DNA of 41,297 bases from Syntrophobacteraceae bacterium (GCA_025453975.1 JALOPI010000035.1:1-41297); one strand, 5' to 3'. Shown: positions 25,512 through 34,385, counted from the first letter of the stretch. Numbers and translations: made by a program. Notes: generated by a model not told the origin, from the sequence alone.

Positions 25512-26579
25512 ATGCCCGGTCCGACATCTCCCAAGGACGGCCCTCCCCCCACGGTGAAAGACATCGGCGAGTTTGGGCTCATCGACCGCATCGCCCGCTG
25601 GCTGCCCCAAAGCTCCACGGACGTCGTGGTCGGCATCGGGGATGACGTGGCGGTGCTCCGCTCCCCATCTCACGACTATCTGCTGGCCACCTGCGACTGC
25701 CAGGTCGAATCGGTCCATTTCTCCCGGGAAGACATCACGCCCCGCCAACTGGGCTGCCGCATCGCCGCCATCAACGTCAGCGACATCGCCGCCATGGGAG
25801 GAGAGCCCACGTGGGCGCTGGTCTCCATGGTTCTGCCAGAAGCGACGGAAGTCGCCTACGTGGAATCCCTGTATGACGGCATGAGGTCCGCCCTGGGGAA
25901 ATGGGGGGCCGTGGTGGTGGGAGGGAACGTGAGCCGCTCGCCCGATCGGCTCCTGATCGATTTCTTCCTGCTGGGGAGAGTATCCCCGGACCGGCTGCTT
26001 CTCCGCAGTGGAGCCCGCCCCGGCGATGCGGTGCTGGTCACGGGACACCTGGGGGACTCGCGCGCGGGGCTGGAGTGCTTGCGTCAGCCGCGGCTCGACA
26101 TCGGCCCGGAAGACCGGGAACTGCTGCTGTCCCGCCATCGGACGCCGCATCCCCGGCTCAGGGAGGGACAGCTTCTGGCATCGACGGGGAGGGTTCACGC
26201 CATGGCCGACGTGAGCGACGGCCTGGCGGCGGATCTTCGTCACATCTGCGCCGCCAGCGGGACGGGGGCCCGCATCCTCGCGGCCGGCCTTCCCATCAGC
26301 CAGGCCTGCCGATGCGCCGCCAGAGCCGCCGGGGCCGATGCCGTTTCCTGGGCCCTGTCGGGCGGCGAGGACTACGAGCTGGTGCTCACCGTCCCTCCCG
26401 ATGGCGTTTCGGAGCTGAAGCTCCTCCTGGAAAAGGAAACAGGAACGGGCCTCAGCCTCGTGGGAGAAATCCTGGAAGACCCTTCGCGCCTGGAAATCGC
26501 CTTCTCCGACGGCTCGTCTCACCCGTTCCCCGCCTTCGGCGCCGGCTGGGACCACTTCAAAAAACCAGGCCCCACCTGA
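25512..26579 (+). CDS. thiL: Thiamine-monophosphate kinase
   Basis: 355 residues from ATG 25512, with AGGAG 9 bases upstream. GEFGLIDRIARW, GIGDDVAVL, INVSDIAAMGGEP, VTGHLGDSRAGL, DVSDGLAADL and LSGGEDYEL are the ThiL/AIR-synthase-fold signatures, including the Asp-rich metal sites. It phosphorylates thiamine monophosphate to thiamine diphosphate. It lies 77 bases after pilU and 261 bases before thiD on the same strand. I see no TPP riboswitch in front of it. Confidence 0.94.
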   Translation: MPGPTSPKDGPPPTVKDIGEFGLIDRIARWLPQSSTDVVVGIGDDVAVLRSPSHDYLLATCDCQVESVHFSREDITPRQLGCRIAAINVSDIAAMGGEPTWALVSMVLPEATEVAYVESLYDGMRSALGKWGAVVVGGNVSRSPDRLLIDFFLLGRVSPDRLLLRSGARPGDAVLVTGHLGDSRAGLECLRQPRLDIGPEDRELLLSRHRTPHPRLREGQLLASTGRVHAMADVSDGLAADLRHICAASGTGARILAAGLPISQACRCAARAAGADAVSWALSGGEDYELVLTVPPDGVSELKLLLEKETGTGLSLVGEILEDPSRLEIAFSDGSSHPFPAFGAGWDHFKKPGPT

Positions 26580-26840
26580 TTTCCACAGGCAACCGCCTCC
26601 GCCCGAAGCCTTGAGCCAGGCCCGTCTTGACCTCGTCATCGGGCACCCCTGGAAAAAACCATTGAAAACCGGATGATTCCCGAATATGGGCTGTGGAGTC
26701 GGAAGAAGACCGAAGAACCATTCCCATCAACAGCTTCGCAGCCATGAAGCCCGTGCTCCCGGCAAGGCTGGAGATGACCGTGAAGATTCAGGGGCCCGGC
26801 GGGATCCCCGGGCGGAAAGACTCAGGAGGATAAGCTCATC

Positions 26841-27656
26841 ATGCAAAAGATACCCAGGGCATTGACCATCGCCGGCTCGGATTCGGGCGGGGGGGCCGGC
26901 ATTCAAGCGGATCTCAAAACCTTTTCCGCCCTCGGGGTGTACGGCATGAGCGCCATCACCGCCCTGACGGCCCAGAACACCGTCGGGGTCCAGGCCATCC
27001 TGGAGCTGGATCCGTCGTTCGTGTCATCCCAGATCCACTCGGTCCTGAGCGACATCGGCACCGATGCCGTCAAGACCGGGATGCTGGCCAACGCCGACAT
27101 CATCGGACAGGTGGGCCGCGACATCCGGCATTTCAAGCTTCGGAACGTCGTCGTGGACCCCGTGATGGTGGCCAAGAGCGGGGATCGGCTCCTGCGCGAG
27201 GAAGCCATCCAGGCCATGGTTCAGGAGCTTTTCCCACTGGCCGAGGTGGTGACTCCGAACCTGCACGAAGCCGCCGCCCTGACCGGCCTCGAAGTCCATG
27301 ACCCCGAGGGGATGAAGGAAGCGGCCCGGCGCCTGCACGGGTTTGGTCCCCGGTTCGTGGTGGTCAAGGGAGGACATCTGACGGGGCGGCCCATGGATCT
27401 GCTCTTCGACGGGACGGAATTCACCCCCCTGGAGAATATACGCCACGAGACGCCGCACACTCACGGTACCGGCTGCACCTTCGCTTCGGCCATCGCCGCC
27501 GGGCTGGCCAGGGGACTGGGCATCCCCGATGCCGTGCGCATGGCCAAGGAATATATCACCGGAGCCATCCGCGAGGGTCTGGCCATTGGGGCGGGGCACG
27601 GACCGGTCCATCACTTTTACGGGCTTTATCGCCAGGCGGGAATCCGCTGGTCTTGA
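26841..27656 (+). CDS. thiD: Hydroxymethylpyrimidine/phosphomethylpyrimidine kinase
   Basis: 271 residues from ATG 26841, with AGGAGG upstream. TIAGSDSGGGAGIQADLKTF at the N-terminus, ITALTAQNT, VVDPVMVAKSG, TPNLHEAAALTG and HTHGTGCTFASAIAAGLA are the ribokinase-fold ThiD signatures. It phosphorylates HMP to HMP-PP for thiamine synthesis. The 261 bases between thiL and thiD hold no TPP riboswitch or gene I can support. It is convergent with the patatin-like gene 39 bases away. Confidence 0.95.
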   Translation: MQKIPRALTIAGSDSGGGAGIQADLKTFSALGVYGMSAITALTAQNTVGVQAILELDPSFVSSQIHSVLSDIGTDAVKTGMLANADIIGQVGRDIRHFKLRNVVVDPVMVAKSGDRLLREEAIQAMVQELFPLAEVVTPNLHEAAALTGLEVHDPEGMKEAARRLHGFGPRFVVVKGGHLTGRPMDLLFDGTEFTPLENIRHETPHTHGTGCTFASAIAAGLARGLGIPDAVRMAKEYITGAIREGLAIGAGHGPVHHFYGLYRQAGIRWS

Positions 27657-27670
27657 AACGTCAGGGCTGC

Positions 27671-27694
27671 GCGCATCCACCGACCAGGGTGCGC
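27671..27694. terminator. Candidate hairpin between thiD and the patatin-like gene
   Basis: GCGCATCC (27671-27678) pairs with GGGTGCGC (27687-27694), one G-T pair, around an 8-base loop. It sits between convergent stop codons and has no clear T-run on either side. Confidence 0.3.
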
Positions 27695-27695
27695 T

Positions 27696-28652
27696 TCAGA
27701 CCATCTTGAAAGGGTGACGCCAGCAGCGACGCCGGACGGGGTGCAGCCACCCGTTGAGGGTCAGGCATCGACGGGCCAGCAGTCTCCCCCGGAGGTAGGG
27801 AAGGGATTCGGCAAAAGCCCGGCTCCCCGCCATGGAGCAGCGGTCCAGGCACGTGAACTGGGACCAGTCCGTCTTCCCCAGCTCGGGCACCAGAGTGACG
27901 TCGGCGTTCTGCTTCCGGTGCTGCATGAGCCGGATGCGGGTGATCTCGTTGCAGCGCAGGAGGTACTCGATGGCCGCCGACGGGAGTGGGCCCAGCCCTG
28001 GAACATCCAGGGAGGCATCGGCAGCCAGGACGAAATGCCCGCCCAGGGCGATGGCCGGGGCGACGGGCACGTTGTCCAGCCACCCTCCATCCAGCAGAAG
28101 GCAGCCGCGATATTCCATGGGCGGCAGCAGGCCGGGTATGGCCGCGCTGGCCGCCGCGGCCAGCCGGAGGGAGCCGCTTCGGATGACCACCTCCTCCCCG
28201 CTCAGGATGTCCATGGCCACCGCCGCGAATGGAATGGGCAGATCCTCGATGAGGCAGTCGGGCATCAAGTCCTCCATGATCTCCTGGTAATCCTCGTCGG
28301 AGATCAGGGCGGGCCGTCTCATGGACTGGCCGTAGGAAACCCCCTTTCGAAACAGCGACAGGAACCGGTGAAAGAAACCGTCGGATCCCTCGTCCGAACG
28401 GTCGTCCCGGGCGATGGCGATGGACTTCATGAAAAGGTCGCTCTCGATGAGCACGCGCAGGCGCTCGCCCACGATGTCCACATCCTGGTAGTAGGCAAAG
28501 AGTCCCCCCACCACCGCCCCCATGCTCGTGCCCACGATGAGGTCGACGCCCAGCCTGTGTCTCTGGAGCTCCCGGAGCACTCCGACATGCGTGAGCGCCC
28601 GGGCGGATCCTCCGCTCAGCGCCAGCGCCAGCTTGAATCGACTCCCTGACAT
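27696..28652 (-). CDS. Patatin-like phospholipase (RssA/NTE-type)
   Basis: 318 residues from ATG 28652, which places the start just before KLALALSGGSARALTHVGVL (oxyanion-hole GGSARA). VGTSMGAVVGG carries the nucleophile Ser, and LLLDGGWLDNVPV carries the catalytic Asp of the Ser-Asp dyad. These are bacterial patatin-family hydrolases acting on membrane lipids or lysophospholipids; the substrate is unknown. There is no signal peptide, so it is probably cytoplasmic or membrane-associated. The C-terminus is Arg/Trp-rich (NGWLHPVRRRCWRHPFKMV). The upstream start at 28703 was rejected because the extra 17 residues are unconserved in character. Confidence 0.88.
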   Translation of the reverse strand: MSGSRFKLALALSGGSARALTHVGVLRELQRHRLGVDLIVGTSMGAVVGGLFAYYQDVDIVGERLRVLIESDLFMKSIAIARDDRSDEGSDGFFHRFLSLFRKGVSYGQSMRRPALISDEDYQEIMEDLMPDCLIEDLPIPFAAVAMDILSGEEVVIRSGSLRLAAAASAAIPGLLPPMEYRGCLLLDGGWLDNVPVAPAIALGGHFVLAADASLDVPGLGPLPSAAIEYLLRCNEITRIRLMQHRKQNADVTLVPELGKTDWSQFTCLDRCSMAGSRAFAESLPYLRGRLLARRCLTLNGWLHPVRRRCWRHPFKMV

Positions 28653-28859
28653 GAAGCCCGCCCCCCCCAACAGTCTTCCACCCGCCTCGGAACGAATCGC
28701 CACTCGTTGAGGGTCAGAACTCTCGTTCCCGCGAATCCCCGGGGCGAAAGGTTTTTCGCCTCAACAAACGGTTGCGGCAGAATGGGACAACGTGTAAGAA
28801 CCGCAGAAAATGAACTTTTACAACCTTATCGAGTACAGTTCAAACGGGAAGGAGCGAGG

Positions 28860-29540
28860 ATGCCGGAGCAGCGGGCTCGAATTGCCGCGGGGCCCCACGA
28901 GCTGGAAGGAGCCTATGGAGCTGGATCGGGGCGGGAGGGGGTCGTGGTGTGCCATCCCCATCCCCTATACGGTGGAAGCATGGACAACAATGTGGTCCTG
29001 GCCCTCCAGAGAAGCCTGGCTTCAGTCGGATGGGCCACGCTGCGCTTCAACTTCCGGGGCGTGGGATCGAGCGGCGGCACTTACGGGGATGGTCACGGCG
29101 AGGTGGAGGACCTTCTGGCGGCGGCCGCCTTCCTCGGGCACCAGGGACTGGAGCGGATCCATGTGGCAGGCTATTCCTTCGGGGCCTGGGTCGCCCTCGG
29201 GGCCTGCCAGGAGCAACGCATGAAGCCGGCCGCGCTCATTCTGGTCTCTCCCCCCCTGGATTTCCTGGATTTCACGAGCCTCTATCTTCCCACGAGCCCC
29301 ACGCTCATCACATTGGGTGAGTCGGATTCGTTCTGCGGCGTCCCGGCCCTCCGCCAGTGGACCGCGGGCCCCGCCATGCGACAGTCGAAGGAGCCGCGCG
29401 TCGAGATCCTTACAGACTGCGACCACTTCTACCGGGGTCACGAGGCCAAGCTGGAGCGCATCGTCGAGGCTTTCGCGAAGGCGATCACCGAAGGCTTCCG
29501 GGAACATGCCGCTGGAAAAACCGGTCCACCAAATCGTTGA
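28860..29540 (+). CDS. Alpha/beta hydrolase, COG2945-like
   Basis: 226 residues from ATG 28860, with AAGGAG upstream. VVVCHPHPLYGGSMDNNVV, TLRFNFRGVGSSGGTYG, VAGYSFGAWVAL (nucleophile Ser), LGESDSFCG (Asp region) and DCDHFYRGHE (His) match the predicted alpha/beta hydrolase superfamily COG2945. The substrate is unknown. It is divergent from the patatin-like gene, and its last 56 bases overlap the 3' end of the convergent hydrolase gene at 29485-29540. Confidence 0.85.
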   Translation: MPEQRARIAAGPHELEGAYGAGSGREGVVVCHPHPLYGGSMDNNVVLALQRSLASVGWATLRFNFRGVGSSGGTYGDGHGEVEDLLAAAAFLGHQGLERIHVAGYSFGAWVALGACQEQRMKPAALILVSPPLDFLDFTSLYLPTSPTLITLGESDSFCGVPALRQWTAGPAMRQSKEPRVEILTDCDHFYRGHEAKLERIVEAFAKAITEGFREHAAGKTGPPNR

Positions 29541-30303
29541 GCCGATCCCTGCACTCCGCGTGCAAGGCGTGCCCCGCGCCGGGGATTTCCACCAGCTCCG
29601 CCCCGGGAATGGCCGAAGCCAGCATGTGGGCGTTTTCCCCGGGGACCAGGAGATCCTCGGTTCCCGTGATGACGAGGGTCGGCACCCCCAAGCCGCATAG
29701 GCGCTCCCGCGAGTCGAAGCCTGCAATGGCGGCCAGCTGCGCCTGAAAGGCGAATTCAGGCTGAAGCTCCGTGGACAGCTGCGCTTTCCGGTAGGAGTCG
29801 ACCTCGGCGGGCTGCTCCTGAAGAAACCTCCTGCCGAGAAAAATGGGAAGGTTCTTCTCGACGATCTGTTCCTGGGTAAGCCCGTCATTGCCCAGAAGGA
29901 CGGCCATGACTTCGGCGGAAGGCCCCACCCGACGCTCGCCCCCGTGGTGCGTGCACCCCAGCGCCAGGGCCAGCACGCGCGACGGTGCCATGAGTGTCAG
30001 CTCCTGGGCAATCATGCCCCCCATGGAGAGCCCCATGAGCAACGTCTTCTCGATCCCGAGATGGTCCAGTACCCGGAGGGCATCCTCCGCAAACTGGCGG
30101 ATGGTGTAGGGCCCCGGCGGCATATCCGAACGACCCGCCCCACGGTTGTCGAAGGCGATGGTCCGATAGCGCTCGGAGAAGAACGGAATCTGCCCGTACC
30201 AGGACCACACTCCGCCGCTCAGGCCACTGACGAGCAGAAAGGGCACGCCCCGTCCCCGCTCCTCGAAATGAATCCTCACCTCTCCACAGCTGCAAAACGG
30301 CAT
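29485..30303 (-). CDS. Alpha/beta hydrolase (BioH / enol-lactonase-like fold)
   Basis: 272 residues from ATG 30303. VPFLLVSGLSGGVWSW (oxyanion HG-like loop), IAFDNRGAGRSD, LLMGLSMGGMIAQEL (nucleophile Ser), ITGTEDLLVP (Asp) and IPGAGHALHAE (His) give a complete catalytic triad in the order expected of the family. The closest general resemblance is to 3-oxoadipate enol-lactonase and BioH-type carboxylesterases, but the substrate cannot be assigned. The last codons overlap the convergent COG2945-type gene by 56 bases. It lies 88 bases downstream of the lipoprotein gene on the same strand. Confidence 0.87.
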   Translation of the reverse strand: MPFCSCGEVRIHFEERGRGVPFLLVSGLSGGVWSWYGQIPFFSERYRTIAFDNRGAGRSDMPPGPYTIRQFAEDALRVLDHLGIEKTLLMGLSMGGMIAQELTLMAPSRVLALALGCTHHGGERRVGPSAEVMAVLLGNDGLTQEQIVEKNLPIFLGRRFLQEQPAEVDSYRKAQLSTELQPEFAFQAQLAAIAGFDSRERLCGLGVPTLVITGTEDLLVPGENAHMLASAIPGAELVEIPGAGHALHAECRDRLNDLVDRFFQRHVPGSLR

Positions 30304-30391
30304 TCTTCCCCCCCCTCAGCTCAAAGCTCCCGGGCCCCCTCCCCTCACTCCAGTGCCTCGAGGCTCACGTCATTCTCCGTCCCCCCCGGCC

Positions 30392-30967
30392 CTAAAAACC
30401 CCGCCTCAGACTGAAGGGCCTGTTGTCCCCGCCATCATCCATGAATTCAAAGAAGATCGTGCCCAGGTGACTCTGGGTGGCGTCAGCCCACCGGGAGGGC
30501 AGGCTTTCCTGGGTGGGAAAGCCGATCTGAGCTTCAAAGGTCGCCTTTTCGCTCAGATTCCCTGCCCGGTCCCGGATGCGCACCTCAACCCGCACAAAGT
30601 CCCAGGTCCGGATCCAGCTCGGGGTGTCGAGGGTCAGAAACCCCGAAAACCGCGCCTGCTCGGCTCCCCTCAGGGGAATGATCACCGTGTCGGTGCGCTT
30701 GCCGAGCTGAGTGACCACAACCCAGAGGTGGGACATGTCTCCGTCGGGATCGGATCCTCGGAGGTAAACCCTCCAGGTCTGTCCCCCCCACAGCGAGGAA
30801 ACGGCGAAACCGTCCTCCATGCGCGGAGCGTCCGCCGCCCCCACCGCCTGGGACTGAATAGGCTGAGCCTGCTGCATCTGGACGGGCGCGCAGCCGCTCA
30901 ACACGAGGAGGGCTGCTCCCGTGAACAGCAGTAAACCCACAAGACCCTGTTTCTGGAAAGCCTTCAT
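30392..30967 (-). CDS. Lipoprotein of unknown function
   Basis: 191 residues from ATG 30967, with AGGAG 7 bases upstream. The N-terminus KQGLVGLLLFTGAALLVLSGC is a lipoprotein signal with lipobox LSGC (Cys26). The rest is beta-rich with paired phrases such as WRVYLRGSDPDGDMSHLWVVV and WDFVRVEVRIRDRAGNLSE, which look like an immunoglobulin-like or fibronectin-like fold. No family was recognised. It is likely anchored in the outer membrane or inner-membrane periplasmic face, and is upstream of, and possibly co-transcribed with, the hydrolase at 29485. Confidence 0.8.
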   Translation of the reverse strand: MKAFQKQGLVGLLLFTGAALLVLSGCAPVQMQQAQPIQSQAVGAADAPRMEDGFAVSSLWGGQTWRVYLRGSDPDGDMSHLWVVVTQLGKRTDTVIIPLRGAEQARFSGFLTLDTPSWIRTWDFVRVEVRIRDRAGNLSEKATFEAQIGFPTQESLPSRWADATQSHLGTIFFEFMDDGGDNRPFSLRRGF

Positions 30968-31389
30968 TTCCTGACTCCTTTCGATCCATGAACCCTGACG
31001 TCCAATCCCCCGCGGGTCCCCACCGGCTTCCCGGCCTGAGCCCGGTCGGGCAGTGAGGATCGGCACAGGGCTGCGACACCACATTATTCTAACTCCACAA
31101 GGCATGAGATGCGATGGTCCCGGCACCAGGAATCAGCATGGTCCAATCCTCTTGCAACAGCTCCATTCCCGCGCCCCGACGGCTGGAGCCCCGGGATCGC
31201 ACCCTTCCCAGGCTTCCGGCGCGGCGGGCCGGACCTGAACCTGCTCCCTCACCATCAGCTGGGACTTGCAGAATGCTGCCGCTTCCATTATGTTCGGGCG
31301 GCGATGCGGTTGATGCCATAGCGGGCGAAGTGCTCGGCTCCGCCCCAGGAACTGTCCCCCCAGTTGATCGCTTATTGAGGAGAAGACCC
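30968..31389. other. Divergent intergenic region, lipoprotein / small CxxC protein
   Basis: 422 bases between divergent starts. A TAGAAT lies on the minus strand at 31086-31091 without a recognisable -35. I see no supported gene, repeat or RNA. Confidence 0.4.
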
Positions 31390-31569
31390 ATGGTGGCAAA
31401 AAAAGAAGTCTGCTCGTGCACGAACTGCGGCAACGAGGCCGAAATGATCGTCACCTGCGAGCTGGTCGATGTGGAAGTGGAAGGCACCTTGAAGAAGAAG
31501 CAGAAGGAAACCAGGAAATGCACCCAGTGCGGCAACGAAGCCGACATGATCATCGACCTTGAGCCCTGA
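31390..31569 (+). CDS. 59-residue protein with duplicated CxxCGNEA motif
   Basis: From ATG 31390 with GAGGAG upstream; the longer frame from 31114 has no family features. CTNCGNEAEMI (10-20) and CTQCGNEADMI (44-54) are near-identical repeats separated by an acidic then Lys-rich spacer (VEGTLKKKQKETRK). The four cysteines of the two CxxC pairs could bind one zinc as a ribbon; Cys8 and Cys23 are extra. No named family was recognised and function is unknown. It is a single-gene transcript, convergent with the amidohydrolase at 31667. Confidence 0.7.
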   Translation: MVAKKEVCSCTNCGNEAEMIVTCELVDVEVEGTLKKKQKETRKCTQCGNEADMIIDLEP

Positions 31570-31613
31570 CGAATCGACGGGCCATTCGACCATCGAGCCG
31601 GTTTGCGCTGATT

Positions 31614-31639
31614 CCCTCTCCCTCCCATTGGGGAGAGGG
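31614..31639. repeat. 9-bp perfect hairpin between convergent genes
   Basis: CCCTCTCCC (31614-31622) and GGGAGAGGG (31631-31639) around an 8-base loop. This sequence type is a common dispersed bacterial intergenic repeat (memory) and may act as a two-way terminator, although it lacks a T-run. Confidence 0.5.
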
Positions 31640-31666
31640 GGCAAAGAGCCCCATCCCAGACAATCC

Positions 31667-33049
31667 TCACCCCCCTCGCCGCTTCGCCAGCGTCAGGGCC
31701 ATCTTTCTCACTTCAGCCATGGCCCGGACGGCGTCGGTCTCCTTGAAGCGCCCCCCCTCCAGCAACAGCCGGCCGTCCACCCACGCATAGCGCACGTCGG
31801 AGCCCCTGGTGGCATACACCAGGTGTGAGGCTCCGTCGTACATGGGCGTCAGATGAGGCTGCCTGATGTCCAGCGCGATGAGATCCGCCTTCATTCCGGC
31901 TTCCAGGCTTCCGATCCTCCCCCGCCATCCCAGGGCGGCGGCACCGCCGACCGTGGCCATCCTCAGCACCCTCCGGGCCGGGCAGGCCAAAGGGTCCAGC
32001 CGTGAAACCTTGTGCAGCTTGGCCGTCAGGTCCATCTCACGGAAGAGGTCCAGCCCATTGTTGCTGGCACAGCTATCCGTCCCCAGCCCCAGGGTCACAC
32101 CCGCTTCCATGAGAACCGGCAGGGGTGCCACTCCCGAAGCCAGCTTCATGTTGCTCGACGGATTGTGGGAGACCGCCGCGCCCCGATCGGCGAGGAGGCG
32201 CGCGTCGTCGCCGTCGATCCACACGGCGTGGGCCGCCAGGGTCCGATCGTCCCAAACCCCCAGAACATCGAGGTGAGGGATGGGACCCATCCCGTACATC
32301 TCCTGGATGGCCCGAGCTTCCCATTCCGTCTCGGAAACGTGAACCTGGAACAGGATGTCGCGCTCCCGGCAGAGATCCTTGACCCAGCGCAGGGTGCTGG
32401 GGCCGCACGTGTAGGGCGCATGACAGAAGAGCGACGGGCGAACCCGGTCTCCAACATCCGGGAAGCTCTCCAGGAAAGCTTCGGCCCTCGTCCTGGCCGT
32501 TGAGGGATCCGGGTGGTCGGGCGTCGGATGATCCAGGATGCCCTGGCCGAGCACGGCTCGCATTCCCGCATCCCGCGCGGCCAGAGCCGCGCTCTCCTCG
32601 AAAAAGTAGCCGTCGCAGAACGTGGTGATGCCGTTCCCGAGCATCTCCAGGCACGAGAGCAGCGTGCCCCAGTACACCATCTCGGGGGTCACCGACACGC
32701 GCTCGGCGGGAAAGATGACCTCGTGCAGCCACCGATCCAGGGGCAGGTCGTCGCCCAGGCCCCGAAAGCAGCTCATGGCCGCATGGGTGTGGGTGTTGAC
32801 CAGCCCCGGCATGAGAAGATACCCTCGGAGATCCAGGTTCCGACGACCGCGGTAGCGTCGGGCCAGCTCCTCCGAAGGACCGACCGCCGCCAGGCGGTCC
32901 GCCTGGATGGCCACGGCTCCCACTCCGATGGTGCGCATGGCCTCATCGCAGGTGACCACGGCGTCGGCGTTCAGAAGCAGCCAATCCACTTCCTCCACGG
33001 GGCGCGGCTCCAGCTCAGGCCCGTACGATGCGGGCGATGGCGCGGGCAT
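31667..33049 (-). CDS. MtaD-like amidohydrolase, second copy
   Basis: 460 residues from ATG 33049 (GAGGAGG about 9 bases upstream), overlapping the end of the first copy by 35 bases. GTG 32998, with GGAG 9 bases ahead and no overlap, is a good alternative start. Metal-site motifs of the adenosine-deaminase-like amidohydrolases are complete: VNTHTHAAM, FQVHVSETEWE, a later His in AAHAVW, HNPSSNMKLASG and GLGTDSCASNN. Relatives deaminate 5'-methylthioadenosine or S-adenosylhomocysteine; some members act on other purines. The pair of copies probably differs in substrate. It is downstream of the first copy and convergent with the small CxxC gene. Confidence 0.88.
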   Translation of the reverse strand: MPAPSPASYGPELEPRPVEEVDWLLLNADAVVTCDEAMRTIGVGAVAIQADRLAAVGPSEELARRYRGRRNLDLRGYLLMPGLVNTHTHAAMSCFRGLGDDLPLDRWLHEVIFPAERVSVTPEMVYWGTLLSCLEMLGNGITTFCDGYFFEESAALAARDAGMRAVLGQGILDHPTPDHPDPSTARTRAEAFLESFPDVGDRVRPSLFCHAPYTCGPSTLRWVKDLCRERDILFQVHVSETEWEARAIQEMYGMGPIPHLDVLGVWDDRTLAAHAVWIDGDDARLLADRGAAVSHNPSSNMKLASGVAPLPVLMEAGVTLGLGTDSCASNNGLDLFREMDLTAKLHKVSRLDPLACPARRVLRMATVGGAAALGWRGRIGSLEAGMKADLIALDIRQPHLTPMYDGASHLVYATRGSDVRYAWVDGRLLLEGGRFKETDAVRAMAEVRKMALTLAKRRGG

Positions 33050-34352
33050 GATCCATGACCTCCTCGACATCCAGGGTCAGCAGCCTTCGGTCCTCCATGA
33101 CGAGACTCCCGTGAATGATGCTGTGCCTCACGTCGGCCCCGCGAGCCGCATAAACCAGGTGGCTCGCCGGCTCGTAGACAGGCGTGAGGTGCGGGCGATG
33201 GAAATCCACCACGATGATGTCCGCCCACAGGCCGGGAGTCAGCTCACCCACCTTTCCATCCAGCCCCAGGGCTCTCGCACCGCCCCGGGTGGCCATCCCC
33301 AGCACGGCCCCCGCGGGCAGCACCGTCGGGTCCAGGGTCATGACCTTGTGGAGCTTGGCGCAGGAATTCATCTCGCCGAAGAGATCGAGGTCGTTGTTGC
33401 TGGCACAACCGTCGGTGCCCAGGGCGACATTGACCCCCCGCTCCAGGAGACCGGGCACCGGCGCCACCCCGGAGGCCAGCTTCATGTTGCTCTCGGGATT
33501 GTGCACCACCTGGGCCGACCGCATGGCGAGCCGATCCATGTCCCCCTCGCTCAGGGCCACGCAATGATCGGCGATGAGATGCGGCCCCAACAGGCCCAGC
33601 CTTTCCAGATGCTCCACGGGGCGACAGCCGTGGGCCTGCTGAACCTGCTGGACCTCGGCCTCGGTCTCGGAAACATGGATGATGAGGGGAACGTCCAAGC
33701 GCAGGGCCAGCTCGTTGCAGCGCCGCAGGAGATCGGGAGAGCAGGTGTAGACGGCATGAGGCTCCACGGCGATGCGCACCAGGGGGTCCCCCGCCCACTC
33801 CCGTATGAGGGATTCGGTGAAGCGCAGGCCATTTTCGACGGGTCCGTAGTGCGGAGAAGGAAAATCGTAGAGCACTTCTCCCACCAGGGCCCTCATGCCG
33901 GCATCCCGGGCCGCCCGGGCCACCCGGTGCTCGAACAGGTACATGTCGCAGAAGGTCGTGGTGCCCGAAAGGATCATCTCGGCGCAGGCCAGGAGCGTCC
34001 CCTGGTGAACCCATTCCTCGCTGAGCTTCTGCTCGGCGGGAAAGATGTGCTGGTGGAGCCAGTCCATGAGGGGCAGGTCATCGGCGAGCCCCCGAAACAG
34101 GGTCATGGCCGCGTGGGTGTGCCCGTTGATGAGTCCGGGCATGACGACGCATCCCCCTGCATCCAGCGTCTTGCGCCCCTGGTAGCGGCCCCGCAGGGTC
34201 CCGGTGTCGCCGACGGCGACGATCTCGGAGCCGTGTACGGCGACAGCCCCGTCGGGGAAGCGGTCGTCCCCACCGTTGAGGGTCAGAACGTGCCCGTTGA
34301 CGATCAGAAGGTCCACCTCGGAGATGTCCGGGGCGGCAGCGGTCTCATTCAT
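33015..34352 (-). CDS. mtaD: 5-methylthioadenosine/S-adenosylhomocysteine deaminase-like (MtaD), first copy
   Basis: 445 residues from ATG 34352, with GGGGAG 6 bases upstream. INGHTHAAMTLFRGLADDLPL, IIHVSETEAEV, IADHCVAL, HNPESNMKLASG and ALGTDGCASNN form the expected metal and substrate sites. The enzyme converts 5'-methylthioadenosine (or SAH, 5'-deoxyadenosine) to the inosine analogue and ammonia. This product can feed phosphorolysis and then MtnA, whose gene is at 13180-14229. It is 33 bases downstream of engB on the same strand. The C-terminus (LDVEEVMDHARAIARIVRA) overlaps the start of the second copy. Confidence 0.88.
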   Translation of the reverse strand: MNETAAAPDISEVDLLIVNGHVLTLNGGDDRFPDGAVAVHGSEIVAVGDTGTLRGRYQGRKTLDAGGCVVMPGLINGHTHAAMTLFRGLADDLPLMDWLHQHIFPAEQKLSEEWVHQGTLLACAEMILSGTTTFCDMYLFEHRVARAARDAGMRALVGEVLYDFPSPHYGPVENGLRFTESLIREWAGDPLVRIAVEPHAVYTCSPDLLRRCNELALRLDVPLIIHVSETEAEVQQVQQAHGCRPVEHLERLGLLGPHLIADHCVALSEGDMDRLAMRSAQVVHNPESNMKLASGVAPVPGLLERGVNVALGTDGCASNNDLDLFGEMNSCAKLHKVMTLDPTVLPAGAVLGMATRGGARALGLDGKVGELTPGLWADIIVVDFHRPHLTPVYEPASHLVYAARGADVRHSIIHGSLVMEDRRLLTLDVEEVMDHARAIARIVRA

Positions 34353-34385
34353 GGCCGGCTCCCCTCGAAACGGGATCCCATCTTC

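Noticed and set aside
26697..26833. A 20-50-codon frame ending in Gly-Gly before thiD, like a ThiS carrier protein
   Set aside because: There is no beta-grasp pattern, the reading frame is short, and it ends at the thiD ribosome binding site by chance.
25435..26840. TPP riboswitch ahead of thiL or thiD
   Set aside because: The conserved CUGAGA and ACCUGAUCUGG-type elements are not present in either gap.
28660..28669. Homopolymer run upstream of the patatin-like gene as a phase-variable promoter
   Set aside because: It is only eight bases, and similar C/G runs occur at several places in this GC-rich window (for example 8110-8118 and 30308-30315).
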